Notes: a model not told the origin generated them from the sequence alone. Numbered from the stretch's first letter, positions 8,234 to 16,870 are shown. The stretch: DNA of 32,380 nucleotides from an uncultured Alphaproteobacteria bacterium (GCA_937935995.1 CALGXF010000046.1:1-32380); one strand, 5' to 3'. Numbers and translations: made by a program.

Positions 8234-8241
8234 GTTATACT
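8213..8241 (+). promoter_or_regulatory. Internal promoter upstream of phoH
   Basis: TTGTCA (8213-8218) and TATACT (8236-8241) have a 17-base spacer. The -35 box lies in the last codons of miaB and the -10 box just after its stop. This would let phoH-ybeY-corC be transcribed independently of miaB. Confidence 0.55.
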
Positions 8242-8269
8242 CTCCTTATAACAACAAAAGGAAACGGTC

Positions 8270-9223
8270 ATGCAGATTACAAAAGAATATCAAGACAACC
8301 GCGCTTTGATGGGATTAACAGGCCCTCAAAACGTCCATTTAAAACAAATTGAACAAGAAATGAATGTCCACATCCAAATGAAAGGCAATCAATTGACGAT
8401 TGACGGCAGCTCACGGGATGTCCCGTTGGTTTCGGACATATTGGATGCGCTTTATGTCAAGGCGAAACAGGACGGAGATGTGATGGCCGGTGACATTGAT
8501 CGCGCGATTGCCAAAGCGCACGGACAAATGCCGGCGGATGTTGAACAAGGCGGTAACTTAACGTTAAAGACCAAAAAACGGCACATTAACCCGAGAACGC
8601 AGACACAGGCTGATTTTATCGAGGCAATGAACACGCACGAAATGGTGTTCGGATTGGGGCCGGCCGGAACAGGGAAGACTTTTTTGGCAGTGGCAAAAGC
8701 GGTTTCTATGATGCTGGAGGGCAAGGTTGACAAGATTATTTTGACACGTCCGGCGGTGGAAGCCGGTGAAAATTTGGGCTTTTTACCGGGCGATTTAAAA
8801 GAAAAAATCGATCCGTATTTGCGGCCGTTATATGATGCTTTGTATGACATGTTGCCGGCAGATCAAGTGGATAAAAAATTGGAATTAGGCGAAATTGAAA
8901 TTGCGCCGCTGGCATACATGCGCGGGCGAACCTTGTCACATGCAGTCGTTATTTTGGATGAAGCCCAAAATACGACACCGATGCAAATGAAAATGTTTTT
9001 GACGCGATTGGGCGAAGGGTCACGCATGGTGATTAACGGCGATTTATCGCAAACGGATTTGCCGCGCGGCGTGCAATCGGGATTGGCTGATGCCATTGCG
9101 GTTTGCCGATCCATTGATGAAATCAAAGTCATTGAATTTACGGAAAAGGACGTGGTGCGGCACGGGTTGGTTTCCAAAATTGTCAAAGCATACGATCGAC
9201 GTGCAAAGGAACAAAATGCCTGA
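8270..9223 (+). CDS. ybeZ: PhoH-like ATPase (YbeZ)
   Basis: This 317-residue cytoplasmic NTPase has Walker A GPAGTGKT (130-137) and Walker B VVILDEAQ (226-233), with a small N-terminal KH-like region at about 1-65. The family neighbours and functionally associates with the endoribonuclease YbeY in rRNA maturation and ribosome quality control, though its own activity is less certain. AAAGGAAA ahead of the ATG at 8270 is the ribosome site. The gene overlaps ybeY by 8 nt. Confidence 0.93.
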   Translation: MQITKEYQDNRALMGLTGPQNVHLKQIEQEMNVHIQMKGNQLTIDGSSRDVPLVSDILDALYVKAKQDGDVMAGDIDRAIAKAHGQMPADVEQGGNLTLKTKKRHINPRTQTQADFIEAMNTHEMVFGLGPAGTGKTFLAVAKAVSMMLEGKVDKIILTRPAVEAGENLGFLPGDLKEKIDPYLRPLYDALYDMLPADQVDKKLELGEIEIAPLAYMRGRTLSHAVVILDEAQNTTPMQMKMFLTRLGEGSRMVINGDLSQTDLPRGVQSGLADAIAVCRSIDEIKVIEFTEKDVVRHGLVSKIVKAYDRRAKEQNA

Positions 9224-9701
9224 CGGTGGATTAATCATAACGATTCGGGAACCGGCGTGGCGAGCGGCTTTGCCGGGTGTGCGGACTTTGGCGAAAAAAG
9301 CCGTCGGCGCTGTATTGGATTTGAAAAAGACTGAAGTCAGCTTGGTGTTGGCTGACGATGCGTTTGTGCATGAACTTAACAAATTCTATCGCGGCAAAGA
9401 CAAACCGACAAATGTGCTTTCTTTTCCAAGCCCGGATGAATACAAAGACATGGATGTGTGGCTGGCGGGCGACATTGTGGTTGCGCTTGAAACGTTACAA
9501 CGGGAAGCGGCAGAACAACATAAATCGTTGGATGCGCATTTAACGCACTTGTTGGTGCACGGTGCCTTGCATTTAAAAGGATATGATCATATCTTGGATG
9601 AAGAGGCTGACGTGATGGAGGCTTTGGAAATCGATATTTTGCATCAACTGGGATATGCTAATCCTTATCAACAAAGAGACGCTCATGAAACTATTGGATA
9701 A
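9216..9701 (+). CDS. ybeY: Endoribonuclease YbeY
   Basis: This 161-residue metal-dependent RNase acts in 16S rRNA 3'-end maturation and 70S quality control. The zinc-binding motif HGALHLKGYDH gives His115, His119 and His125. The start at 9216 was chosen because the family begins just before the first strand and because it overlaps the phoH stop (ATGCCTGA). A longer in-frame extension upstream is only phoH read in another frame. The 3' end overlaps the corC start by 17 nt. Confidence 0.94.
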   Translation: MPDGGLIITIREPAWRAALPGVRTLAKKAVGAVLDLKKTEVSLVLADDAFVHELNKFYRGKDKPTNVLSFPSPDEYKDMDVWLAGDIVVALETLQREAAEQHKSLDAHLTHLLVHGALHLKGYDHILDEEADVMEALEIDILHQLGYANPYQQRDAHETIG

Positions 9702-10548
9702 AATCAAAACCAACCGATTGGTAAAACAGCAAGAAGAATCTGTCATCGGCTTAATCGAAGACATTATGGAAGAACGGGAAGAACGTGGCGACAGCAGTAT
9801 TGTGGATTCGCGCGAAATTCCGATGTTAAAGAATTTATTTCGATTACGGGATGTGCGGGCGCATGATGTGATGACGCCGCGCGTAGACATGGATGCTGTT
9901 CCGCTGGATATGACACAGGCTAAATTTTGCAAACACATTGCCGAGGACAAATTCACACGATATCCGGTTTACGAAGGCGTGTTGGACAACATTGTCGGCA
10001 TCGTTCATGTGAAAGATGTTTTATATAGCTTAATCACAAAACGCAAATGTTTGGTAAAGGACGTAATGACGCCGCACGTGTTGTTTGTATCGCCGGCGAT
10101 GCGTGCGTTGGATTTGTTGAAAGAAATGCAAAGCAAACAAGTTCAAATGGCGATTGTTGTGGACGAACACGGCGGTGTGGACGGTTTGGTGTCTTTGGAA
10201 GATTTATTGGAAGTTGTTGTCGGCGAAATTGATGATGAACATGACGAACCGGATGAATTACAGATTAAACGCCTTTCCGGGTCTTCGGTTGAAGTCAATG
10301 CAAAGCTGCATTTATCTGACTTTGAACGAGACGTTTATCCGGTGGCGACCGAAGCCGAACGAAAAAATTCGGATATTGATACCATCGGCGGATGGGTTGT
10401 GAATCTGGCCGGGCATGTGCCTCAAAAAGGCGAAGTCGTTCACCATCAACCGACCGGAATTCGGTTTTTGATTTTAAGCAGTGATACATGCTGTATTCGC
10501 CGCATTAAAGTGATGAACATTCCGAAAAAGGACGAAAAAGATGATTAA
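9685..10548 (+). CDS. corC: CorC/HlyC-type CBS-domain protein
   Basis: This 287-residue cytoplasmic protein has a CBS pair at about 60-185, including VMTPRVDM and the conserved VVDEHGGVDGLVSLEDLLEVVVGEI stretch. A CorC/HlyC transporter-associated domain follows at about 205-285. The family is tied to magnesium/cobalt efflux or to adenine-nucleotide sensing. The start at 9685 is chosen over 9655 because it gives MKLLDKI and has an AAAGAGA ribosome site. It belongs to the miaB-phoH-ybeY-corC cluster and overlaps the next gene by 8 nt. Confidence 0.92.
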   Translation: MKLLDKIKTNRLVKQQEESVIGLIEDIMEEREERGDSSIVDSREIPMLKNLFRLRDVRAHDVMTPRVDMDAVPLDMTQAKFCKHIAEDKFTRYPVYEGVLDNIVGIVHVKDVLYSLITKRKCLVKDVMTPHVLFVSPAMRALDLLKEMQSKQVQMAIVVDEHGGVDGLVSLEDLLEVVVGEIDDEHDEPDELQIKRLSGSSVEVNAKLHLSDFERDVYPVATEAERKNSDIDTIGGWVVNLAGHVPQKGEVVHHQPTGIRFLILSSDTCCIRRIKVMNIPKKDEKDD

Positions 10549-11266
10549 ACATCTGGCGCTGGCGTTTTTGGGATTGGTGCTGATGAGCAGTGCGGTCGGG
10601 GCAAGCGCCGTTGATTCGCGCGGCCGAAACGTGCCGGTTCAGTATGATACGGACATGAAAACGTTGGTCGATTATTTGGTGCAACCTTATTCTCGGGAAG
10701 AGGACAAAGCCCGTGTGATTTTGGCTTGGATTGTGTATCATATCGACTATGATCAATATAAATTAAATACAATGATGGATTATTCGCCGCGGATGCGTGC
10801 ACGCAAACAAAATGAAATTTCTACGGGAGATATTTGGCAAACCCGTATCGGTGTTTGTGATGACATTGCCGAGTTGTATCAACGCATGGCATTGATGGCG
10901 GGGTTGGACAGCGTTGTGATTACGGGATATGCCGGCAACGGCGTGACGAGTCGGAACAAAGGTGATTTTCGGCACGCATGGAATGCGGTCAAGATTGACG
11001 GCAAATGGGAATTTGTGGACCCGACATGGGCCATGCAGGGGGATTACAGAGAAGGCGGTAACATTGTTTCCAAACGGCAACATGCACGGGAAATCGAACG
11101 CCGTGAAAGCGGTCTGACAAATGTGAAAAAGAAACGAAACAATCGCCAATTGGATGATCGGTGGTTTATGACAAAACCGCAGGAAATGATAAAAACGCAC
11201 TTTCCGGACGATCCGAAATGGCAGTTATTGGCACGGCCGCGTTCTTTTGCCAGTTTTATTCATTAA
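10541..11266 (+). CDS. Secreted transglutaminase-like protein
   Basis: This 241-residue protein has a signal peptide (about 1-23, ending ASA) and a transglutaminase-like core with a readable catalytic triad: Cys106 (GVCDDIAELYQRM), His145 (DFRHAWNAV) and Asp160 (EFVDPTWAM). Bacterial members act as periplasmic proteases or peptidoglycan-associated enzymes; the substrate cannot be read from sequence. It overlaps corC by 8 nt, in the position where many alphaproteobacteria carry the apolipoprotein N-acyltransferase gene lnt. Its 3' end overlaps the convergent rsmD by 11 bases, with no terminator between. Confidence 0.8.
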   Translation: MIKHLALAFLGLVLMSSAVGASAVDSRGRNVPVQYDTDMKTLVDYLVQPYSREEDKARVILAWIVYHIDYDQYKLNTMMDYSPRMRARKQNEISTGDIWQTRIGVCDDIAELYQRMALMAGLDSVVITGYAGNGVTSRNKGDFRHAWNAVKIDGKWEFVDPTWAMQGDYREGGNIVSKRQHAREIERRESGLTNVKKKRNNRQLDDRWFMTKPQEMIKTHFPDDPKWQLLARPRSFASFIH

Positions 11267-11810
11267 CAAGTTCGCAAAAAATCAATCGGTTTCGTCCGTA
11301 ATGGCGATCGTCGATAAGACGAAATCCGGCCGGTAAAATCACTTCTTCTTTGCGTTCGACTTCAATGATGATGTGTGTTTCGGGCGCAATCCACCCGTTT
11401 TTGTGCAAAGCCGTCAATGCTTTTTCCCACAACTGCCGGGCATACGGCGCATCCATAAACACAATATCGACAGGATGTGCGCGAAACGGCGGCATTTCGG
11501 CATTACAGGTTAAAATAATGACATTTTGAAAAGGCGCTGTGTTGGCTTTTAAACAGGCAATTGCCGGGCCATGATTTTCAATAAAAAAAGCTTCTTTTGC
11601 ACCGCGAGATAACGCCTCTATTCCGACAGCCCCGGTTCCAGCAAAGACATCCAGAAAAGTCAATTGCCGCCATTTTTGTCCGGCTTTTAAAAGACGGGAA
11701 TCTAAAATGTTAAACAAAGCTTCGCGGGCTTTGTCAGATGTCGGCCGCGTTTGTTCATCCGTCGGTGTTTGCAGCTTTTTACCGCGATAAGTCCCGCTCA
11801 CAATGCGCAT
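11256..11810 (-). CDS. rsmD: 16S rRNA (guanine966-N2)-methyltransferase RsmD
   Basis: This 184-residue Rossmann-fold methyltransferase modifies G966 of 16S rRNA. The N-terminal MRIVSGTYRGKKL and RPTSDKAREALFNIL blocks are family hallmarks. The SAM-binding motif is DVFAGTG (54-60). The catalytic motif reads DAPY (120-123), where most members have D/N-PPY. The start is the ATG at 11810, eight bases after AAGGAG; a GTG at 11816 would leave only two bases of spacing. It overlaps the upstream pseudouridine synthase stop as TGATG. Confidence 0.93.
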   Translation of the reverse strand: MRIVSGTYRGKKLQTPTDEQTRPTSDKAREALFNILDSRLLKAGQKWRQLTFLDVFAGTGAVGIEALSRGAKEAFFIENHGPAIACLKANTAPFQNVIILTCNAEMPPFRAHPVDIVFMDAPYARQLWEKALTALHKNGWIAPETHIIIEVERKEEVILPAGFRLIDDRHYGRNRLIFCELVNE

Positions 11811-12529
11811 CAGCACTGCTCCTTAATGACTTTTGCCGGCATTTCCCGAACTTCGCCGGCCGGTAAATTCCCCAATTGAAACGGCCCGTATGCCACGCGA
11901 ATCAACCGGCTGACATCAAAGCCGAAATGTGCCATGATTTTCCGAATTTCCCGATTTTTGCCTTCGGTCAACGTCACGAGAATCCATTGATTGCTGCCTT
12001 GCGCTTGATTGGGTTCAATTTCAACCACTGTCGGCGCATACCGAATACCGTCAATTGTGATGCCTTTTTGTAATTGGCGGATGATTTCGGGCGTCATTTT
12101 ACCGTGAATGCGCACGCGATATTTGCGTTTCCACCCGCGAGACGGCAATTCCAACGACCGCGCCAATTCTCCGTCTGTTGTCAGCAAAAGCAATCCTTCG
12201 GAATTTAAATCCAACCGCCCGACGGAAACCACACGCGGCAATCCTTTGGGCAAGTTGTCAAACACGGTTGGCCGTCCGGCAGGATCTTTATGAGTCGTGA
12301 CAAGGCCGGCCGGCTTATGATAACACCACAACCGAGCTGGCTGTTTCCCGCCGATGGAGCGACCGTCAACGGTAATCACGTCTGTTTCATCGACTAAAGT
12401 TGCCGGCGTTGAAATAACTTGTCCGTTGACCGAGACACGGCCGGCGGCAATCCATTTTTCGGCGTCTCGGCGAGAACAACATCCCGCGTGCGCCATAATT
12501 TTTGCAATTCTTTCTTTTTTTGTTTCCAT
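11810..12529 (-). CDS. rluB: RsuA/RluB-family rRNA pseudouridine synthase
   Basis: This 239-residue enzyme isomerises uridine in rRNA. The S4 RNA-binding domain is at about 3-55 (RIAKIMAHAGCCSRRDAEKWI) and the catalytic motif is GRLDLNSEGLLLLTTDG, with Asp107 as the nucleophile. The family includes RluB, RsuA, RluE and RluF; sequence alone suggests RluB but does not prove the target site. The start at 12529 has no ribosome site, and a TATAGT box at 12544-12539 puts the predicted transcript start about 3 nt before the ATG, so the mRNA may be leaderless. Confidence 0.88.
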   Translation of the reverse strand: METKKERIAKIMAHAGCCSRRDAEKWIAAGRVSVNGQVISTPATLVDETDVITVDGRSIGGKQPARLWCYHKPAGLVTTHKDPAGRPTVFDNLPKGLPRVVSVGRLDLNSEGLLLLTTDGELARSLELPSRGWKRKYRVRIHGKMTPEIIRQLQKGITIDGIRYAPTVVEIEPNQAQGSNQWILVTLTEGKNREIRKIMAHFGFDVSRLIRVAYGPFQLGNLPAGEVREMPAKVIKEQC

Positions 12530-12534
12530 GATTA

Positions 12535-12546
12535 TGGTACTATACG
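12535..12546. promoter_or_regulatory. Overlapping divergent -10 boxes between rluB and tadA
   Basis: On the plus strand TGGTACTAT (12535-12543) is an extended -10 element for tadA, giving a leader of about 25 nt. On the minus strand TATAGT (12544-12539) overlaps it for rluB-rsmD. Neither strand has a good -35 box. The 45-base gap means the two promoters occupy the same DNA and should exclude each other. Confidence 0.4.
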
Positions 12547-12574
12547 CTTATTCCACAAAAAAAGGTAGGGAAAA

Positions 12575-13030
12575 ATGAACGAAGACATCACCAGATTAGC
12601 TTTAAAAATGGCTCAAGATGCGTTTGATGCCGGTGAAACGCCGGTCGGCGCGGTTATTTTCAATACCAAAACGGACGAGATTTTGTGTTGCGCCCACAAT
12701 GAAGTCATCAGCGGCAACGATCCGACGGCCCATGCGGAAGTATTGGCTGTGCGTCAAGCGGGGCATTTGCTGAACTCGTATAATTTAAGCGGGTATTCGA
12801 TTTTTTCGACATTAGAACCGTGTGCCATGTGTGCGACGGCGATTTCGTGGGGTCAGCTGGATAAAGTTTATTTCGGCGCGTATGATCCCAAGTCCGGTGC
12901 GGTCGAGCATGGGCCACAGATTTACGAATGCGCGACGTGTCATCATAAACCGGAAGTGTATGGCGGCATTTGTGAAAAAGAATGCGCTCGGTTGATGAAG
13001 GATTTTTACAAAGGGTTAAGACAAAAGTAA
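12575..13030 (+). CDS. tadA: tRNA-specific adenosine deaminase TadA
   Basis: This 151-residue zinc deaminase converts A34 to inosine in tRNA-Arg(ACG). The zinc site is HAE (His53, Glu55) with PCAMC (Cys83, Cys86). The C-terminal region, with YDPKSGAVEHG and EVYGGICEKECARLMKDFY, matches TadA. A related guanine or cytosine deaminase is possible but less likely. GGTAGGG precedes the ATG. xseA begins at the base right after its stop codon. Confidence 0.87.
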   Translation: MNEDITRLALKMAQDAFDAGETPVGAVIFNTKTDEILCCAHNEVISGNDPTAHAEVLAVRQAGHLLNSYNLSGYSIFSTLEPCAMCATAISWGQLDKVYFGAYDPKSGAVEHGPQIYECATCHHKPEVYGGICEKECARLMKDFYKGLRQK

Positions 13031-14299
13031 ATGGAAGAAACGCCGATTTTATCTGTAACGGACGTATCACTGGCTTTGAAAGGGCTGGTGGAGACGGCTT
13101 TTGCGCACATCAAGGTCAAAGGCGAAGTGTCGGCAGTAAAGCGGGCGGCATCGGGTCATATTTATTTTTCGATTAAAGATGCGGACAGCGTGTTAAATGC
13201 GATTTGTTGGCGCGGGTGTTCAAAAGCGACCAGTGACGCGCTTGTCGAGGGGATGGAAGTCATTTGCACCGGTCATTTATCGACATATCCCGGGCGGTCA
13301 AATTATCAAATGATTGTTGAAACGGCAGAACCGGCCGGCATCGGGGCTTTGTTGAAAATGCTGGAGGAATTGAAAAAGAAACTGACGGCCGAAGGGTTGT
13401 TTGATGCGTCGCGTAAAAAAGCCATTCCGTTTTTGCCGGAAACCATCGGTGTGGTTACCAGTCCGACGGGCGCGGTGATTCGCGACATCATGCATCGGAT
13501 TAAAGATAGGTTCGGGCGTCAGGTGTATTTGTGGCCGGTTTTGGTGCAAGGCGACGGCGCAGCATCTCAAATTGCGGCCGCGATTAACGGATTTAACGCG
13601 ATTCCGGCATCAGGAATTGAAACGCCGGATGGCCGAATTGCCCGGCCGGATGTGTTGATTGTGGCGCGTGGCGGCGGCAGTTTGGAAGATTTGTGGTGTT
13701 TTAACGAAGAAATCGTTGTTCGGGCAGCGGCAAACAGCACGATACCGATTATTTCGGCAGTCGGGCATGAAACGGATACCACACTGATTGATTATGCATC
13801 GGATTTACGAGCGCCGACACCGACCGGGGCGGCCGAAAAAGCAGTTCCCGTCCGTGCCGAGCTGATGATGCAAATGACGCAGATTCAAGGCCGCTTGATG
13901 GACAGTCTGTACCGCTTGGCCGAAGAAAAGAAACTGAAATTGGACGGTTTGGTGCGCGGGTTGCCGAATTTAACCGAAATCGTTCATCAATATGCTCAAC
14001 GACTGGATGACAAATCCGAACGGCTGACGTTGGCATTTGACGGATTGTTTAGCCGATTAAACGACCGATTTACCCATGTGGTGCGGTTGTTGGAAGCCAA
14101 TTCTTATGAACGTGTTTTAGATAAAGGGTTTGCTTTTGTGACGGATGCGCGGGAAACGCCGGTAACATCGGCTCAAAACGCGAAAACGCACCCGACATTG
14201 ACTATCCACTTCAAAGACGGCGCCGTCCCGGTGACAACGCGTCCGAAAGGAACGCCAAAATCCCGGCCAACCGTCCCGGAACAAGGGAGCTTGTTTTAA
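13031..14299 (+). CDS. xseA: Exodeoxyribonuclease VII large subunit
   Basis: This 422-residue protein has an N-terminal OB-fold DNA-binding domain (about 5-100), the conserved nuclease core (GVVTSPTGAVIRDI, VARGGGSLEDLWCFNEE, SAVGHETDTTLID and ADLRAPTPTGAAE-type sequence, here SDLRAPTPTGAAE) and a helical C-terminal region. With XseB it degrades single-stranded DNA in repair. xseB is not adjacent. It starts directly after the tadA stop and ends directly before the M23 peptidase start, with zero spacing on both sides. Confidence 0.95.
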   Translation: MEETPILSVTDVSLALKGLVETAFAHIKVKGEVSAVKRAASGHIYFSIKDADSVLNAICWRGCSKATSDALVEGMEVICTGHLSTYPGRSNYQMIVETAEPAGIGALLKMLEELKKKLTAEGLFDASRKKAIPFLPETIGVVTSPTGAVIRDIMHRIKDRFGRQVYLWPVLVQGDGAASQIAAAINGFNAIPASGIETPDGRIARPDVLIVARGGGSLEDLWCFNEEIVVRAAANSTIPIISAVGHETDTTLIDYASDLRAPTPTGAAEKAVPVRAELMMQMTQIQGRLMDSLYRLAEEKKLKLDGLVRGLPNLTEIVHQYAQRLDDKSERLTLAFDGLFSRLNDRFTHVVRLLEANSYERVLDKGFAFVTDARETPVTSAQNAKTHPTLTIHFKDGAVPVTTRPKGTPKSRPTVPEQGSLF

Positions 14300-15094
14300 A
14301 TGAAATGGGGACTGCTTTTTGTTTTATGGATAATCCCGGCGGCGGCGGTGACTTTGCCGGAGACGTTGCCGCAAGGAGAGCTTGTGTACGGGCAGGCAGA
14401 ACCCGGCGAGCGGATTTATCATCGTGGTTTTGAACTCAAACCTGACGCATCGGGGAGATTTGTCTTTGGTGTCGGTCGCAAACAAACGGATGCATTGACT
14501 TTTCGGGTGGAAAAAGGGTGGTTCGGTTCTGAAACGCTGACACGGCCGGTTGTTCCGCGTGTGTGGACTTCGGAAAAAATTGATGGCGTGCCGCAAAACA
14601 CATTAACGCCTTCTTTGTCGGAACAGGAACGGATTGCAAAAGAACAGAAAATTTTGGACGCCGCGCGTGAAAAACAAGACAGTTCTGCTGTGCCGACGTG
14701 TTTCATTTGGCCGGTTCAAGGGCGTATTTCGAGTCCTTTCGGTAAACAGCGTTTATATAACGGCGTCATGAAAGGTGACCACAGCGGATTTGATATTGCT
14801 GCTCCGACCGGAACACCGGTCAAGGCCGTTGCCGACGGGTGGGTTCAATTGGCTCAAAATGATTTATTTTACACGGGCGGGACAATCTTGATAGAACACG
14901 GGTCAGGCGTGTTTTCGGGATATTCGCATTTAAGCGCTGTATCGGTGCCGGTCGGCACGTTTGTGCAAGCCGGTGATGTCATCGGCCAAGTCGGGTCAAC
15001 CGGCCGGGCAACGGGGCCTCATTTACATTTGACAATTTCATGGCGCGGCGTGCGCGTCGACCCGGAAGTCCTTTTGAAAGATCGATGTCCGTAA
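14300..15094 (+). CDS. Periplasmic M23-family metallopeptidase
   Basis: This 264-residue protein has a signal peptide at about 1-17 and a C-terminal LytM/M23 domain at about 135-262. The zinc ligands are visible: HxxxD (His161, Asp165) and HLH (His241, His243), with His210 probably catalytic. An intact set implies an active peptidoglycan endopeptidase, unlike the degenerate EnvC/NlpD activators. The N-terminal part is a beta-rich domain without a LysM motif. It begins immediately after the xseA stop. Confidence 0.88.
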   Translation: MKWGLLFVLWIIPAAAVTLPETLPQGELVYGQAEPGERIYHRGFELKPDASGRFVFGVGRKQTDALTFRVEKGWFGSETLTRPVVPRVWTSEKIDGVPQNTLTPSLSEQERIAKEQKILDAAREKQDSSAVPTCFIWPVQGRISSPFGKQRLYNGVMKGDHSGFDIAAPTGTPVKAVADGWVQLAQNDLFYTGGTILIEHGSGVFSGYSHLSAVSVPVGTFVQAGDVIGQVGSTGRATGPHLHLTISWRGVRVDPEVLLKDRCP

Positions 15095-15106
15095 GGGACG
15101 AACATC

Positions 15107-15135
15107 TTGCACTTTTCATCTATTTCGGTTATCTT
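15107..15135 (+). promoter_or_regulatory. cysS promoter
   Basis: TTGCAC (15107-15112) and TATCTT (15130-15135) are spaced by 17 bases in the gap between the M23 peptidase gene and cysS, giving a leader of about 25 nt. Confidence 0.5.
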
Positions 15136-15166
15136 GATATCAACTTTAATCAAAAGGATTATTCAT

Positions 15167-16561
15167 ATGTTACAATTTTACAACACCAGAACACATTCAT
15201 TACAAGAATTTAAACCCCTTGTTGACAACAAAGTACGCATGTACGGATGCGGCCCGACGGTTTACAATTATGCCCATATCGGTAATTTCCGAGCCAATAT
15301 GTTTTACGACATTGTGCATCGGTATTTAAAGTACAAAGGGTATGATGTGACTTTTGCCATGAATATCACGGACGTGGACGATAAAACCATTCGTTCTTCT
15401 CGGGAAAAAGGCCAATCGTTGCGCGATTATACGACGTTTTATATGGAAGAGTTTTTTAAGGATTTTGAAACGCTCAACATTCAAAAACCGTCTATTGTCA
15501 TTCGGGCGACGGACGAAATCGAAGCAATGGTGCAATTGATTGAACTGTTGTTGGAAAAAGGCCACGCCTACAAAGCGCAAAGCGGTGACATTTTCTTTAA
15601 AATCAGCTCGTTTCCGGCATATGGTCAAATGGCGAATATTGATGCCAGCAAATTAAAAGCCAATGCAGACGGCCGGTTGGCGGATGAATATGAAAAAGAA
15701 GATGCGCAGGATTTTGCCTTGTGGAAAGCATGGACACCGGCGGACGGCGATGCTTTTTGGGACACGCGTATCGGCAAAGGCCGGCCGGGATGGCATATTG
15801 AATGCTCGGCGATGGGACACAAATATTTGGGGCAACCGTTTGATATTCACTTGGGCGGCGTGGATTTGATTTTCCCGCATCATACCAATGAAATTGCACA
15901 AGCCGAATGCGCTTACGGGTCACAATTCGTGAACTTTTGGATGCACAATGCGCATTTGATGGTTAACGGTAAAAAAATGGCCAAAAGCGCGGGGAATTTT
16001 TATACTGTTCGCGATTTGTTGGCCAAAGGCTATTCCAAACGCGCCATTCGGTATGAATATTTGAAATCGCATTACCGTCAAACGATGGATTTTGTGGAAA
16101 ACAACATGGCCGGCAACCAATCGGCTGTCGATCGGTTCAACAATTTAATGGAACGGTTGAAAACGGCAAACGGTGCCGGATGGCCGGATGTTCACGCAAC
16201 AATCGACAAAGCGCAAACAGCCTTTGAAACGGCGATGGATGCGGATTTAAATACGCCCGAAGCGTTGGCTGCCGTGTTTGAATTGATGTCGACGGTGAAC
16301 AAAAACTTTGAAGCGATGAATGCTTCGGATGCGGCTTTGGTGGAACAAGCAATCCGCCGGTTTGACACGGTTTTAGGGTTGTTGGAAGACAAAGCGGAAA
16401 CCGATTTACCCGACGGGGCGCAAGAATTAATTGATAAGCGTCAAGCGTATCGGTTAGCAAAAGATTGGGTTCATGCCGACGCATTGAAACAACAATTGTT
16501 GGCCATGGGTGTGGAAGTCAAAGACACGCCGCAAGGGCCGGTAGCCAAACGGATTTCATAA
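15167..16561 (+). CDS. cysS: Cysteinyl-tRNA synthetase
   Basis: This 464-residue class I synthetase charges tRNA-Cys. The HIGH motif is HIGN (37-40), preceded by CGPTVYNYA with zinc ligand Cys28. Further ligands are likely in HIECSAMG and FPHHTNEIAQAE. The KMSKS loop reads KMAKS (270-274), a conservative variant. The start at 15167 gives MLQFYNT and has AAAGGA upstream; an in-frame extension to 15107 covers the promoter and is rejected. A strong terminator follows. Confidence 0.96.
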   Translation: MLQFYNTRTHSLQEFKPLVDNKVRMYGCGPTVYNYAHIGNFRANMFYDIVHRYLKYKGYDVTFAMNITDVDDKTIRSSREKGQSLRDYTTFYMEEFFKDFETLNIQKPSIVIRATDEIEAMVQLIELLLEKGHAYKAQSGDIFFKISSFPAYGQMANIDASKLKANADGRLADEYEKEDAQDFALWKAWTPADGDAFWDTRIGKGRPGWHIECSAMGHKYLGQPFDIHLGGVDLIFPHHTNEIAQAECAYGSQFVNFWMHNAHLMVNGKKMAKSAGNFYTVRDLLAKGYSKRAIRYEYLKSHYRQTMDFVENNMAGNQSAVDRFNNLMERLKTANGAGWPDVHATIDKAQTAFETAMDADLNTPEALAAVFELMSTVNKNFEAMNASDAALVEQAIRRFDTVLGLLEDKAETDLPDGAQELIDKRQAYRLAKDWVHADALKQQLLAMGVEVKDTPQGPVAKRIS

Positions 16562-16574
16562 AGGCGAAAATGAA

Positions 16575-16605
16575 AAAGCCCTCTGCGAAGAGGGCTTTAT
16601 TTTTA
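16575..16605. terminator. Bidirectional intrinsic terminator between cysS and the small HTH gene
   Basis: AAAGCCCTCT (16575-16584) pairs perfectly with AGAGGGCTTT (16589-16598) around a GCGA tetraloop. ATTTTTATT follows on the plus strand. On the minus strand the stem is followed by TTTTTC, so it can also end the convergent HTH transcript. Confidence 0.9.
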
Positions 16606-16845
16606 TTCCAACCGGATGATTAATTTTTTATGATAGATAAGGGATAAAAGGTGTAAGGTGTGAATCCATACATCTCCTTTTCCTTTTTCCAATTGTTCCA
16701 GATAAAACCCGCTTCGGTTTAACAAAACGGATACATCCGAAACAGATAAGCCGCATTCGGTGCGGACTTGTGCCAAATGAAGACCCAAATCGCATCGGAA
16801 TTGCTTTCGTTCGGCGCGGGCCTGATTTTTATCTATAAATTGCAT
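16603..16845 (-). CDS. Small helix-turn-helix protein
   Basis: This 80-residue protein has an XRE-like HTH at about 20-65 (LGLHLAQVRTECGLSVSDVSVLLNRS, then YLEQLEKGKG). Residues 60-80 form a hydrophobic helix-like end. AAAAAAAGGAG sits eight bases before the ATG at 16845. It lies directly downstream, on the same strand, of a structured RNA that ends in an intrinsic terminator, so its expression may depend on readthrough. Its target is unknown; the small size suggests a dimeric DNA-binding regulator. Confidence 0.7.
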   Translation of the reverse strand: MQFIDKNQARAERKQFRCDLGLHLAQVRTECGLSVSDVSVLLNRSGFYLEQLEKGKGDVWIHTLHLLSLIYHKKLIIRLE

Positions 16846-16870
16846 GCTTCAAACTCCTTTTTTTGTGGTT

